From Pseudomonadota bacterium (GTDB lineage Bacteria; Pseudomonadota; Alphaproteobacteria; Rhizobiales; Beijerinckiaceae), in contig JAIUNR010000001.1 in NCBI GenBank assembly GCA_020161575.1, positions 186,001 to 250,000 on the forward strand: a DNA stretch of 64,000 bases. The letters are read 5' to 3'. The notes under the pieces are model-generated. The model did no database searches, was not told the DNA's origin, and saw only the letters and a program-made list of their open reading frames with translations. Position 1 is the stretch's first letter. The number at the start of each line of letters is the position of its first letter. Shown here one piece after another: positions 34,892 to 43,501 of the stretch. The translations under genes and the position numbers were made by a program.

Positions 34892-35989
34892 TCAATTCGC
34901 GAAGCGGAAATGCAGCACGTCGCCGTCCGCGACGACATATTCCTTACCTTCGAGGCGGAATTTGCCAGCTTCGCGCGCGCCGGCTTCGCCCTTGAGCGCG
35001 ACGTAATCGGCATAGGCGATGGTTTCGGCGCGGATGAAGCCTTTCTCGAAATCGGTATGGATCACGCCAGCGGCCTGCGGCGCCTTGGTGCCGGTCTCGA
35101 TGGTCCAGGCCCGCGCCTCTTTCGGACCGACGGTGAAATAGGTCACGAGGCCGAGCAGCGCATAACCTTCGCGGATGACGCGGTTGAGGCCAGGCTCCTC
35201 AAGGCCGATGGCATCGAGATAATCCTTCTGCTCGGCGGCATCGAGAACGGCGATCTCGCTTTCGATCTTCGCCGAGACGACGACGGCGCGCGCGCCCTCG
35301 GCCTTTGCCCGCTCGAACACCTTCGCGGTGAAGGCATTGCCCTTGTCCGCCGAGGCTTCCTCGACATTGCAGACATAAAGGACCGGCTTCGATGTGAGCA
35401 GCCCCAGCATCTCGAAAAGCTTGCGCTCATGCGGCTTCACATCCACGAGGCGTGCGGGCTTGCCGTCGCGCAGCAGGGTCAGCGCGCGCGACATGAGATC
35501 GAAGCTTTCCTTCGCCTCCTTGTCGCCGCCCTTGGCCTTCTTCTCGATGGCGGTGATCCGCTTTTCCATCGAGTCGAGATCCGCGAGCATCAACTCGGTT
35601 TCGATCGTCTCGATATCGGCCAGCGGGTCGATCTTGCCCTCGACATGGGTGATGTCCCCATCCTCGAAGCAGCGCACGACATGGGCAATCGCATCCACCT
35701 CGCGGATATTGGCGAGGAACTGGTTGCCGAGCCCTTCGCCCTTGGAGGCGCCGCGCACCAGCCCGGCGATATCGACGAAGGTGAGGCGGGTGGGGATGAT
35801 CTCCTTCGAACCGGCGATGGCGGCAAGCGCATCGAGGCGGCCGTCAGGCACGGCGACATCGCCGACATTCGGTTCGATCGTGCAGAACGGATAATTCGCC
35901 GCCTGCGCTGCGGCCGTTTGCGTGAGCGCGTTGAAAAGGGTCGATTTGCCGACATTCGGCAGGCCGACAATTCCGCATTTGAAACCCAT
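34892..35989 (-). CDS. ychF: Redox-regulated GTPase/ATPase YchF (OLA1)
   Basis: A 365-residue TRAFAC P-loop protein. The G1 motif is GLPNVGKSTLFNAL, followed by PFCTIEPNVG, the DIAGLV G3 motif, and the YchF-type TGS-like C-terminus (YFTVGPKEARAWTIETGTKAPQAAGVIHTDFEKGF, shortened here to the key residues). It associates with ribosomes and stress control. It lies between pth and the MaoC gene in a conserved leftward cluster. Confidence 0.95.
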   Translation of the reverse strand: MGFKCGIVGLPNVGKSTLFNALTQTAAAQAANYPFCTIEPNVGDVAVPDGRLDALAAIAGSKEIIPTRLTFVDIAGLVRGASKGEGLGNQFLANIREVDAIAHVVRCFEDGDITHVEGKIDPLADIETIETELMLADLDSMEKRITAIEKKAKGGDKEAKESFDLMSRALTLLRDGKPARLVDVKPHERKLFEMLGLLTSKPVLYVCNVEEASADKGNAFTAKVFERAKAEGARAVVVSAKIESEIAVLDAAEQKDYLDAIGLEEPGLNRVIREGYALLGLVTYFTVGPKEARAWTIETGTKAPQAAGVIHTDFEKGFIRAETIAYADYVALKGEAGAREAGKFRLEGKEYVVADGDVLHFRFAN

Positions 35990-36057
35990 TTGGGCGATCC
36001 GTTCCGTGCGTGAGAAGTGGTTTCCGGCGGTCTTTTCAGCCGCTTGGGCGGGGAAGT

Positions 36058-36675
36058 CTAGTCCTTTTTCGCGCCGGGAAGGGTGATGCCCTTATGCCCG
36101 CGCCCCTCCATGCGGAGATGGACCTTGGATTGAAAATGCTCGCCTTCGCCCTTGACGAGCAGATCCGCGAATTCTGCGGTGGCGTCGCACAGATCCTCGA
36201 CCCACGGCATCTCGGCCTTGGCGAAATCGCCGAGCACGAAATTATGCACCAGCGCCTTGTCGCCGGGATGGCCGATGCCGAGGCGCACGCGCGGATACTC
36301 GTTGCCGCAATGCGCCGTAATCGAGCGCAGGCCGTTATGGCCGGCATTGCCGCCGCCCTTTTTCATGCGCAATCTCGCCGGGGCGAGATCGAGCTCGTCG
36401 TGAAAGACATAAACGTCGTCGAGCGCAATCTTGTAGAAGCGCATGGCCTCGCCCACCGCGCGGCCGCTCTCGTTCATGAAGGTCGTGGGCTTGAGAAGAA
36501 CCACTTTCTCGCCGCCGATCGTGACCTCGCTCGCCTCCCCCTGGAAACGCGTGCGCCAGGGCGTGCCGCGCCAATGGCGCTGGATGGCGTCGAGCGCCAT
36601 GAATCCGATATTGTGACGATTGCCGGCATAGCGGGCGCCGGGATTCCCGAGGCCGACGAGAAGATGCATCGTCAT
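36058..36675 (-). CDS. pth: Peptidyl-tRNA hydrolase
   Basis: A 205-residue hydrolase that recycles peptidyl-tRNA. N-terminal [40 protein letters not shown], and [28 protein letters not shown] are the family fingerprints with catalytic His. The first codons ATGACGATG offer two starts six bases apart. Downstream of rplY in the conserved rplY-pth-ychF order. Confidence 0.96.
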   Translation of the reverse strand: MTMHLLVGLGNPGARYAGNRHNIGFMALDAIQRHWRGTPWRTRFQGEASEVTIGGEKVVLLKPTTFMNESGRAVGEAMRFYKIALDDVYVFHDELDLAPARLRMKKGGGNAGHNGLRSITAHCGNEYPRVRLGIGHPGDKALVHNFVLGDFAKAEMPWVEDLCDATAEFADLLVKGEGEHFQSKVHLRMEGRGHKGITLPGAKKD

Positions 36676-36694
36676 GCCCTCATCAGGTTGGAAA

Positions 36695-36720
36695 GGATCG
36701 CGGCCTCATGGCCGCGATCC
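36695..36720 (-). terminator. Strong hairpin between rplY and pth
   Basis: GGATCGCGGCC (36695-36705) and GGCCGCGATCC (36710-36720) form a perfect 11-bp stem with a 4-base loop, followed on the minus strand by a short TTTCC. It can act as partial terminator or RNA-stabilising element between the ribosomal protein gene and pth. Confidence 0.65.
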
Positions 36721-36728
36721 GTTTTCAA

Positions 36729-37313
36729 TCAGGCTTCTTCCTTCGAGCCGCCGGCGGCAACGATGGTCGCGACGGTCGCGTCCTTCTCGTGGCTGATCAG
36801 CTTGGCGCCTGCCGGGAGGGAGAGCGCCGAAACATGGATCGAATCGCCGATCTTCGCCTTGGAGACATCGACGGTGATGTGATCCGGGATGTTGTCCGCC
36901 GGCACCATGAACTCGAGCGAATGATGCACGAGGTTGAGCGCGCCGCCGGCCTTGAGGCCCGGCGAAGTCTCCTGGCCCGTGACATGGACCGGGATTTCAA
37001 CCTTCACCATAGCGCCTTCGCCGAGGCGGAGGAAATCGACGTGGATGGGGAAGTCGCGCACGACATCGAGCTGGTAATCGCGCGGGATGGCGCGGATCTT
37101 CTCGCCGCCGACATTGATCTCGAACACCGTGGTCAGGAAGTGACCGGCATAGATCAGGCGGTTGGTCTCGCGGAAATCGAGCGAGATGGAAACGGGCGAC
37201 TGGCCGGCGCCGTAAATGACGGCCGGGACGCGGCCTTCACGACGAACAGCACGGGCGGCCCCCTTACCGGCCCGCTCGCGGCGCTGGGCCGAGAGCTGCT
37301 TAACTTTGGACAT
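36729..37313 (-). CDS. rplY: Ribosomal protein bL25 (Ctc/TL5 type)
   Basis: A 194-residue long-form bL25 that binds 5S rRNA. The N-terminal half begins MSKVKQLSAQRRERAGKGAA and includes GRVPAVIYGAG and AIPRDYQLDVVRDFPIHVDF; the C-terminal Ctc-type domain has VPVHVTG-like IPVHVTGQETSPGLKAGGAL and HITVDVSKAKIGDSIHVS. The ATG at 37313 follows GGAGAGACAC; an open frame reaching 37592 is only an extension into the tup promoter. prs-rplY-pth-ychF is normally contiguous; here tupAB separates prs from rplY. Confidence 0.94.
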   Translation of the reverse strand: MSKVKQLSAQRRERAGKGAARAVRREGRVPAVIYGAGQSPVSISLDFRETNRLIYAGHFLTTVFEINVGGEKIRAIPRDYQLDVVRDFPIHVDFLRLGEGAMVKVEIPVHVTGQETSPGLKAGGALNLVHHSLEFMVPADNIPDHITVDVSKAKIGDSIHVSALSLPAGAKLISHEKDATVATIVAAGGSKEEA

Positions 37314-37489
37314 GTGTCTCTCCAAACAAAAACAGGGGCCAACGGCGCTCCCTCGCGGAAGGCGCCAGCCCCGAACTTGCCGCTTCCTCCAAGGGTGTAA
37401 GAACGGCTCCGGTTCCATAAGGAAAAAACGTGGTCGATGCAAGCCGGCGCGGCGATCGCGCGGGGCGGGATGCCTACGCCACCATAAAA

Positions 37490-37510
37490 TATAGGCTTTT
37501 CCTATACTTG
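37490..37510 (+). promoter_or_regulatory. Inverted-repeat operator upstream of tupA
   Basis: TATAGG (37490-37495) and CCTATA (37501-37506) form a perfect 6-bp inverted repeat with a 5-bp spacer; TATACT (37503-37508) looks like a -10 overlapping the right arm, though I find no good -35. The 20-mer ATAGGCTTTTCCTATACTTG (37491-37510) matches the element before the HTH-TorD/FDH genes (5627-5646) at 18 of 20 positions. It ends 62 bp before the tupA ATG. Confidence 0.65.
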
Positions 37511-37572
37511 TCTTGCGGCTGGCCATGCTTGAAAAATGCGATATCCGCATCGCGCAGGGAGGAATGACCACG

Positions 37573-38403
37573 ATGGCAAAGCGCTTCGCCATGCTTTTTC
37601 ATGCGATTGTGATGGCGATCGCCGTAACCGGGCCGGTTGGCGCGGCGGAGCGGTTCATTACACTGGCCTCGACGACCTCGACCGAGCAATCCGGCCTCTT
37701 CAAGGCCATCCTGCCCGTCTTCCAGCAGGATACCGGCATCGAGGTGCGGGTAGTTGCCGTGGGGACAGGGCAGGCGCTTGCGCTCGCCGCCAAGGGCGAT
37801 GCCGATGCCTTGCTGGTGCATGACAGGGCGGCGGAGGAAAAATTCCTCGCGGATGGCCATGGCCTAGACCGGCGCGACGTGATGTACAACGACTTCGTGG
37901 TGATCGGCCCCAAGGATGACCCCGCCAAGGTGCGCGAGGTGAAATTGGCCGCCGAAGCGCTCAAGCGCATCGCGGGTGCGAAGTCGCCCTTCGTCTCGCG
38001 CGGGGACAAGAGCGGCACCCATGCCGCCGAGTTGCGGCTGTGGGACAAGGCAGGCGTGAAGCCGGCGCCCGTGGATGGCTGGTATCGCGAACTTGGCACC
38101 GGGATGGGCCCCACGCTGAATTCCGCCGCCGCGATGGGGGCCTATGTGCTTTCCGATCGTGGAACCTGGCTTTCCTTCGCCAATCGCGGCAATCTCGATA
38201 TCGTGCTTGAGGGCGATAACGCACTGTTCAACCCCTATTCCTCGATCCTCGTGAACCCGGCCAAAGGCGCGCATATCAAGGTCGCCGATGCGAGGATCTG
38301 GCATGAATGGATCACCTCGGAGAAAGGACGCGCCGCGATCTCGGCCTTCACGATCGGCGGCAAGCCGCTGTTCTTCCCACTTGTCGGCGCATCGAGAAGC
38401 TGA
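37573..38403 (+). CDS. tupA: Tungstate ABC transporter substrate-binding protein TupA
   Basis: A 276-residue periplasmic protein. After a signal peptide (MLFHAIVMAIAVTGPVGAAE) comes the tungstate-binding signature LASTTSTEQSGLFKAILP, then VRVVAVGTGQALALAAKGDADALLVHD, VMYNDFVVIGP and PFVSRGDKSGTH, the TupA pattern that distinguishes it from molybdate-binding ModA. ATG 37573 is chosen because GGGAGG lies 10 bp upstream; ATG 37564 is too close. Tungstate can replace molybdate in some FDHs, and this gene shares an upstream repeat with the FDH genes. Confidence 0.9.
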   Translation: MAKRFAMLFHAIVMAIAVTGPVGAAERFITLASTTSTEQSGLFKAILPVFQQDTGIEVRVVAVGTGQALALAAKGDADALLVHDRAAEEKFLADGHGLDRRDVMYNDFVVIGPKDDPAKVREVKLAAEALKRIAGAKSPFVSRGDKSGTHAAELRLWDKAGVKPAPVDGWYRELGTGMGPTLNSAAAMGAYVLSDRGTWLSFANRGNLDIVLEGDNALFNPYSSILVNPAKGAHIKVADARIWHEWITSEKGRAAISAFTIGGKPLFFPLVGASRS

Positions 38404-38420
38404 ATCCGAAGCTCAATCCG

Positions 38421-39113
38421 TTGTATCAATCGTTCCAAGAAGCCGTCGCCCTGATAGCCGGAGGGGAAAGCGAGGTTCTTGCCGTGGCGGCGCTTTCCTT
38501 GCGCATCAGCCTCACGGCGACTGCCTGCGCTTTTGCCCTTGGGGTTCCGCTTGGGGTCCTGCTTGCGATCCGACGCTTTTCAGGGCGATCAGGCCTGCTG
38601 CTGGTTGCGAACGCATTTCAGGGGTTGCCGCCGGTCGTTGTCGGGCTGGCCGTGTATCTGCTTTTGTCGCGGAGCGGTCCGCTGGGGACGCTCGGCTGGC
38701 TGTTCACGCCGCGCGGCATGATCCTGGCGCAGTTCGTCCTGGTCCTGCCGATCGTGGTCGCGCTGGTTCACCGCGTGACCGAAGGGCTGTGGCGCGATTT
38801 CGGCGATCTCTTCATCATGGACGGGGCGGGATACCGCAGCGCGCTTCGCCAATTGCTGGTCATGGCCGCGCCTGCTTTCGCGACCGTCTTCCTGACGGCT
38901 TTCGGGCGCGCCATCGCGGAGGTTGGCGCGATCATGATTGTCGGTGGCAATATCCGCGGTCACACGCGCACAATGACGACAACCATCGCGCTGGAAACCA
39001 GCAAGGGCGAGCTGGCGCTGGCCATCGCGCTCGGGCTTATCCTCATGGCGATCGTGATGGCAATCGCGGCGATCAGCCTCTTCCTGGGGCGCCGGGCCGA
39101 GAGACTGCGCTGA
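38421..39113 (+). CDS. tupB: Tungstate ABC transporter permease TupB
   Basis: About 230 residues with five to six membrane helices and the permease signature EVGAIMIVGGNIRGHTRTMT near the C-terminus (EAA loop with ...AGYRSALRQLLVMAAPAF). It starts at TTG 38421 by my choice, 18 bp after the tupA stop, because family proteins begin a few residues before LYQSFQEAVALI; an in-frame ATG at 38307 lies inside tupA. No ATP-binding partner gene (tupC) follows: prs begins convergently 3 bp later. Confidence 0.87.
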   Translation: MYQSFQEAVALIAGGESEVLAVAALSLRISLTATACAFALGVPLGVLLAIRRFSGRSGLLLVANAFQGLPPVVVGLAVYLLLSRSGPLGTLGWLFTPRGMILAQFVLVLPIVVALVHRVTEGLWRDFGDLFIMDGAGYRSALRQLLVMAAPAFATVFLTAFGRAIAEVGAIMIVGGNIRGHTRTMTTTIALETSKGELALAIALGLILMAIVMAIAAISLFLGRRAERLR

Positions 39114-39116
39114 AGT

Positions 39117-40058
39117 TCAGTCGAACAGGCTCGACACGCTCTCCTCGCCGGCGGTGCGGCGGATGGCTTCGCCCATCAGGGTCGCGACCGAGATGACGCG
39201 GATATTCTTGGCGACGCGCACCGCCTCCGTGGGCTGGATCGAATCCGTCACGATCAGCTCTTTCAACTTCGAGGCGGTGATACGCGCCACGGCGCCGCCG
39301 GAAAGCACGCCATGGGTGATATAGGCGGAAACGTCGTTCGCGCCCGCGGCGAGCAGGGCATCGGCCGCGTTGCACAGGGTGCCGCCGGAATCCACGATGT
39401 CATCGACGAGAACGCAGGAATAGCCGGAGACATCACCGATGATGTTCATCACCTCGCTCTCACCGGCGCGCGGGCGGCGCTTGTCGACGATGGCGAGCGG
39501 CGCGTTGATGCGGTTGGCGAGTTGACGGGCACGTACGACGCCGCCGACATCGGGCGAGACCACCATCACCTTGCCGCTCTCGAAACGGGACTTGATGTCC
39601 TGCACCATCACCGGCGCGCCGAAGAGGTTGTCCACCGGAACATCGAAGAAGCCCTGGATCTGCGCCGCGTGCAGATCGAGCGTCAGGACGCGATCACAGC
39701 CCGCATGGGTGATGAGGTTGGCGACGAGCTTGGCGGAAATGGGGGTGCGTGGCGCCGATTTGCGATCCTGCCGGGCATAGCCGAAATAGGGAACCACCGC
39801 CGTGATGCGCTTGGCCGAGGAGCGGCGCAGCGCATCGGTGATGATGAGCAGCTCCATCAGATGATCGTTGGTGGGAAACGAGGTGGACTGGATGACGTAG
39901 ACATCCTCGCCGCGCACGTTCTCCTGGATTTCGACGAAGATCTCCATATCCGCGAAGCGCCGTACCTGGCACTTGGCGAGCGGCTGTTCGAGATAGGCGG
40001 CGATCGCCTCGGCGAGGGGGCGGTTGGAATTCCCCGCGACGAGCTTGATCCTGTCCAT
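39117..40058 (-). CDS. prs: Ribose-phosphate pyrophosphokinase (PRPP synthase)
   Basis: A 313-residue enzyme making PRPP from ribose 5-phosphate and ATP. It shows [42 protein letters not shown] (quoted in part), the PRPP-binding [19 protein letters not shown] and [14 protein letters not shown]. The ATG at 40058 gives the standard N-terminus ([12 protein letters not shown]); a longer frame to 40142 has no support. In relatives rplY follows prs directly; here tupAB lies between. Confidence 0.95.
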   Translation of the reverse strand: MDRIKLVAGNSNRPLAEAIAAYLEQPLAKCQVRRFADMEIFVEIQENVRGEDVYVIQSTSFPTNDHLMELLIITDALRRSSAKRITAVVPYFGYARQDRKSAPRTPISAKLVANLITHAGCDRVLTLDLHAAQIQGFFDVPVDNLFGAPVMVQDIKSRFESGKVMVVSPDVGGVVRARQLANRINAPLAIVDKRRPRAGESEVMNIIGDVSGYSCVLVDDIVDSGGTLCNAADALLAAGANDVSAYITHGVLSGGAVARITASKLKELIVTDSIQPTEAVRVAKNIRVISVATLMGEAIRRTAGEESVSSLFD

Positions 40059-40228
40059 GCCTCGACCTTCCTGATGTGGGGTGCGGGCGCGTTTCGCCGC
40101 CCTCGGGCTGCTGGTAGCGCGCCTTTGGAGCGGTTTCAACATGACAGAGTACTAACATCACAACCGAATCAGGTCGGCGTGATAAATTTTCAACGCCTCA
40201 CCACCTCTTCGCCGCCTTGGCGGGGTGA

Positions 40229-40744
40229 TTACTCCTCCGGCGTCGAGGCGCCGGATGCGGCGATCTGTCCGCCGCCCTGGATCTGGCGGATCATGTCTTC
40301 CACCGCGAGGCCGGCGATCTGACGCATGGCGGTCTCGTCGAAGGCGCTCCAGGGTGAGGCGCCGCCACCCGTCATTTCAGCGCCGCCCTTGATACGGATC
40401 GCACGGGTGCGCCCGTCCTCGGACGTATCGATCACCCAGGAAAATCCTGTTTTGCCGCCCTCGGCGGGGTAGGCATCGAGATAGGCCTTGACGCGCATGG
40501 CGGGTCCGGTGCTGCCGGCGGCGGAGAAGCCGCGCTTCTGCGCTTCCTCAAGGAAAACCGCTTCGAATTTCTGCGCCGCCTCCGTCTGCGGTCCCTGAAC
40601 GGCAACAACCTTCAACGGAGCTTGTGCGCTTGAAAGAGCGCCTGCCGGAGCCAGGGCGGTCATGCCGCCGCCGGTCGATTGGCAGCCGGCCAGGCCCAAT
40701 GTCGCCGTGAGCATGAGGATGAGCAGGGGAACGGTTCTGGGCAT
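40229..40744 (-). CDS. Putative exported lipoprotein, unknown function
   Basis: A 171-residue protein with a lipoprotein signal: hydrophobic LLILMLTATLGLAGC with lipobox LAGC, predicted Cys near residue 21. The mature part is soluble and has PLKVVAVQGPQTEAAQKFEAVF, GSTGPAMRVKAYLDAYPAEGG and a conserved-looking RQIAGLAVEDMIRQIQ. I do not recognise a named domain. It precedes prs on the same strand, and 170 bp separate them. Confidence 0.7.
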   Translation of the reverse strand: MPRTVPLLILMLTATLGLAGCQSTGGGMTALAPAGALSSAQAPLKVVAVQGPQTEAAQKFEAVFLEEAQKRGFSAAGSTGPAMRVKAYLDAYPAEGGKTGFSWVIDTSEDGRTRAIRIKGGAEMTGGGASPWSAFDETAMRQIAGLAVEDMIRQIQGGGQIAASGASTPEE

Positions 40745-40862
40745 GTCAGGCTTTCGTCTTTCCTGGCGTCGTAACGCCTATGGTTGACGAAGTCTTAACG
40801 CGGCGCGCGTGGATGGGGAAGCCTGGAAGGCGCTCGCCGCGCGGATATGGTAAATGCGCGGA

Positions 40863-41198
40863 TCAGGGTGCCTTCGCCGCGCTCTCGCCGGGGCAGGGGG
40901 TCACGGCACTGCTGGCCGTGGCGGCCGGGCGGCCATTGATGAAGACATTGGGCGAGCCGGAAACCACGATTCCCCCGCATTCCGTCCGCGAGCCGATCGT
41001 CGCCGCGCCACGCCCGTTGATGAAAACATTCGCGGAGCCGCCGGTGACGCGCGCGCCGGTGGATGTGTTGTCCTGCTGACGCGCGGCGGGTTGCCCGCCG
41101 ATCGTCACAGAAGGCGCGCCGTCAACCACGGTTCCAGGCGTCTGCTGGGCCAGTGCGGGGCTGGCGACGAGCGTGAGGAAGATGAACAGCCTGATCAT
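40863..41198 (-). CDS. Secreted PAAR-like repeat protein
   Basis: A 111-residue protein with a signal peptide (MIRLFIFLTLVASPALAQ) followed by PAAR-type repeats: TVVDGAPSVTIGGQPAARQQD, GSANVFINGRGAATIGS, GSPNVFINGRPAATASS. PAAR proteins usually cap T6SS spikes and lack a Sec signal. No T6SS gene is present in the window, and this protein is exported, so a different extracellular role is likely. The ATG at 41198 gives a clean signal peptide; a longer frame to 41234 does not. Confidence 0.75.
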   Translation of the reverse strand: MIRLFIFLTLVASPALAQQTPGTVVDGAPSVTIGGQPAARQQDNTSTGARVTGGSANVFINGRGAATIGSRTECGGIVVSGSPNVFINGRPAATASSAVTPCPGESAAKAP

Positions 41199-41202
41199 GC
41201 TC

Positions 41203-42354
41203 CTACCGGATGACGAGATCGAGCGAGGGCGCATTGATGGGTTCGGCGCCCCGCTCCGAGACGAGATAGGTGCGCCCGAGGCACATGGCGGTTTCGCTAT
41301 GCGAATCCATCAGGATCATATGCGCGAAAAGCACCATGCCGGCCTCTATCGGCCAGGGATTGGCCTGGTAGAACATCGGCCAATCCATCCAGCTCGGCGT
41401 GAATTTGGCGCCAAGCGAATAGCCGCAGGCGTTGAGCCGATGCGCGGAAAGTCCGTGCGCGTCGAAAACGCCGGCATGGGCGTTGAAAATATCGCCTGCG
41501 GTCGCGCCCGGTTTCATCGCGCCCTGGCAGGCATCGAGCGCCTCGCGCGCGGCGGCGTGATAGGCGAGATGCAGCGGCCGGGGCTCGCCGACCACATGCG
41601 TGCGCATGATCGCCGCGTGGTAGTGGCGGTAGGTGCCGGCGAATTCGAGCGTGATCTGGTCGTCGCGGTCGAGTTTTCGGCGCCCGGCCTTGTAGCGGCA
41701 CAGCAGCGCATCGCCACCGGAGCCGATGATGAATTCGTTCGCCGGATAATCCCCGCCATTGGCGAAGATCGCATTGTGCTGGGCGGCGAGGATTTCGCCC
41801 TCGTCCGCCCCGGCGTGAATCGCGTCGATCGCGGCCTTGTCGGCGAGGTCGGAAAGGCGCGCGGCCTGACGGACATAGATCAGCTCTTCGGGCGATTTCA
41901 CCGCCCGCAGGATTGTGACGATCCGGGAGGTGTCGATGAGTTCGGCGAAACCGTCGAAAGCAGCTTCGAGCCTGCGGCCATTGGAATGGACGAGGCCGTA
42001 GCTCTCGAATTCGCAGCCGATCCTTTTGTCGGCAAGGCCAAGCTCCCCGGCGAGCCTTCGCAGGTCCAGCGCGGGGTTGGCATCCGCTGAATCCTTCCAG
42101 ATGCGGATATCCGCGATATTCGAGGTGCGCTGGGCCTGTCTGAGATCGGCGGAGCGGGTCAGCAGCGCCATGCGCCCATCGGCGCGCATCACGAGGCACT
42201 GGAAGAAGCAGAAGCCGAAAGTGTCATAGCCCGTGAGCCAGAAGAGGCTCTCTTGCTGGAACAGGAACAGCGCATCGAGCTTTTCCGCCGCCATCCGGCT
42301 CTGGAGCGCGGCGCGTCGGCGCGCGAATTCGCCGGGCGTGAAATGAAGGGCCAT
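41203..42354 (-). CDS. M24-family (creatinase/ectoine-hydrolase-like) protein
   Basis: A 383-residue pita-bread-fold protein. N-terminal domain up to about 150, catalytic-type domain after it with YVRQAARLSDLADKAAIDAI and GEILAAQHNAIFANGGDYPANEFIIGSG. The first metal-ligand block reads LEFAGTYRHYHAAIMRT, where aminopeptidases have D...D; the acidic pair is replaced, as in creatinase- and ectoine-hydrolase (DoeA)-like members. Start at ATG 42354 (MALHFTPGEF); a TTG at 42417 would read through the inverted repeat. Substrate unknown; a Xaa-Pro peptidase role is unlikely given the lost ligands. Confidence 0.8.
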   Translation of the reverse strand: MALHFTPGEFARRRAALQSRMAAEKLDALFLFQQESLFWLTGYDTFGFCFFQCLVMRADGRMALLTRSADLRQAQRTSNIADIRIWKDSADANPALDLRRLAGELGLADKRIGCEFESYGLVHSNGRRLEAAFDGFAELIDTSRIVTILRAVKSPEELIYVRQAARLSDLADKAAIDAIHAGADEGEILAAQHNAIFANGGDYPANEFIIGSGGDALLCRYKAGRRKLDRDDQITLEFAGTYRHYHAAIMRTHVVGEPRPLHLAYHAAAREALDACQGAMKPGATAGDIFNAHAGVFDAHGLSAHRLNACGYSLGAKFTPSWMDWPMFYQANPWPIEAGMVLFAHMILMDSHSETAMCLGRTYLVSERGAEPINAPSLDLVIR

Positions 42355-42389
42355 GAAATCCTCGATATCCTCGTGATGAAGTGGCCCAA

Positions 42390-42415
42390 GGCTAATCAGG
42401 GGAGGGGGATTAGCC
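42390..42415 (-). repeat. Perfect inverted repeat upstream of the M24-like gene
   Basis: GGCTAATC (42390-42397) and GATTAGCC (42408-42415) form perfect 8-bp arms around a purine-only 10-base loop. It ends 36 bp upstream of the ATG at 42354, where a repressor operator or a leader hairpin would be expected. Confidence 0.6.
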
Positions 42416-42463
42416 AAGTGCCGCCACGGGGTGGAATTCAGAAGCCGTCATCGGGCGGATGGC

Positions 42464-42832
42464 TCAATCGCAAACGAGAACGCGCCTCGAGACCATGCGA
42501 CGATGAACAGGGTCCCAGCGCTTGAACACGCGCACCCAGCGGCAATCCCCGTCAGGTTCTGCCATGGCGACCGGCCCGTAGGCGCGGTAGGGCGAAGGGT
42601 CACTCCAGCCGAAACCAAGGCCGATACCGCCGCCGAAGCCGCCGCGATTCCAGCCGCCATGATGCCCGCCATGATGATGGCCACCGTGATGGCCGCCGTG
42701 GTTCTGCATCTGGCGCATGGCGCCCTTCTGGGTCATCTGGGCCTGCGCTGCGGGCGCGAATCCGAGCATCAGGATGGCCAGGCTCCCGGCGGCAAGGATG
42801 CTCGGGATCGGCAGGGTTTTCTTCTTGGTCAT
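42464..42832 (-). CDS. Small secreted His/Gly-rich protein
   Basis: A 122-residue protein with a signal peptide (SILAAGSLAILMLGFAPAAQAQ), a histidine/glycine-rich repeat region (HGGHHGGHHHGGHHGGWNRG), a glycine-rich stretch and a terminal block with two cysteines (CRWVRVFKRWDPVHRRMVSR then VLVCD). The His-rich region suggests metal binding. AAGGAG precedes the ATG. Its C-terminal block resembles the end of the next small gene at 43034. Confidence 0.75.
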   Translation of the reverse strand: MTKKKTLPIPSILAAGSLAILMLGFAPAAQAQMTQKGAMRQMQNHGGHHGGHHHGGHHGGWNRGGFGGGIGLGFGWSDPSPYRAYGPVAMAEPDGDCRWVRVFKRWDPVHRRMVSRRVLVCD

Positions 42833-42953
42833 GGCGGGCTCCTTGGGGTTGGTGTCAAGGCGATGACCAGACCTTAGCGAGGTCACCGGCCGGCGCCGTG
42901 CGCCGCCACACCGGGCAAACGCGCCCGCCTGAAGGCGCCCATTAACGCGGGAA

Positions 42954-42979
42954 CCCCGCCTTCCTTGCGGAAGACGGGG
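42954..42979 (-). terminator. Long hairpin between small secreted-protein genes
   Basis: CCCCGCCTTCC (42954-42964) pairs with GGAAGACGGGG (42969-42979) with one G-T wobble and a 4-base loop. It lies downstream of the gene at 43034 on the minus strand; no U-run follows, so it may be a stabilising or attenuating hairpin. Confidence 0.5.
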
Positions 42980-43033
42980 CCGCCGAAGCGGGCGCGGGAT
43001 GAGAAGCGTGATCCGCTCCGGCGAACCGGGCGA

Positions 43034-43309
43034 TCACTCGCAGACGGTGCGGGTGACGCGGACGTAGCGGCCGCGATAATCGTCCCACACGCGGTCGCGG
43101 ACGCGGTAGCATTCCGGGCCGTATTCATAGGCGCCGACCGGGGCGTAATGGCCGCGCGCGGCGATCGCGGTGCCGATCACGGCGCCGCCGATGAGGCCGG
43201 CGGCGAGCCAACCGTTGCGATGGAAGCGAGCCTCGGCGGCGGGGGCGAAGGCAACGGCGAGGGTGAGGGCGGCGGCGGCGGCGGTGAGGGTCTTCTTGAG
43301 GGCGGTCAT
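43034..43309 (-). CDS. Small exported glycine-zipper protein
   Basis: A 91-residue protein with a signal peptide (LTAAAAALTLAVAFAPAAEA), a glycine-zipper-like hydrophobic stretch (AAGLIGGAVIGTAIAARG) and a Cys-flanked C-terminus CYRVRDRVWDDYRGRYVRVT ending VCE. The C-terminal pattern C-x-R-V-x-R-x-W-D-x4-R-x-V-x5-V-C recurs in the previous gene. GGAGAGACTCCC lies before the start. Likely envelope-associated; function unknown. Confidence 0.75.
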   Translation of the reverse strand: MTALKKTLTAAAAALTLAVAFAPAAEARFHRNGWLAAGLIGGAVIGTAIAARGHYAPVGAYEYGPECYRVRDRVWDDYRGRYVRVTRTVCE

Positions 43310-43501
43310 GGGAGTCTCTCCTTTGGGGTTCGGGTGGGCTCTGGTTTCGTTCCCGCCGTTTTCTGTCCGGCGATGATCAGAAATTAGCGCCCCTTCTTCC
43401 CGCTTGCCGTGTGTTCGCGCACAGGGTGATCAATCTGCGAAAAACCCGCCGAAAACCCCTGCCGGGGCTTTGACGCTCCGCTCCAACCGCCTATCTCTTC
43501 C

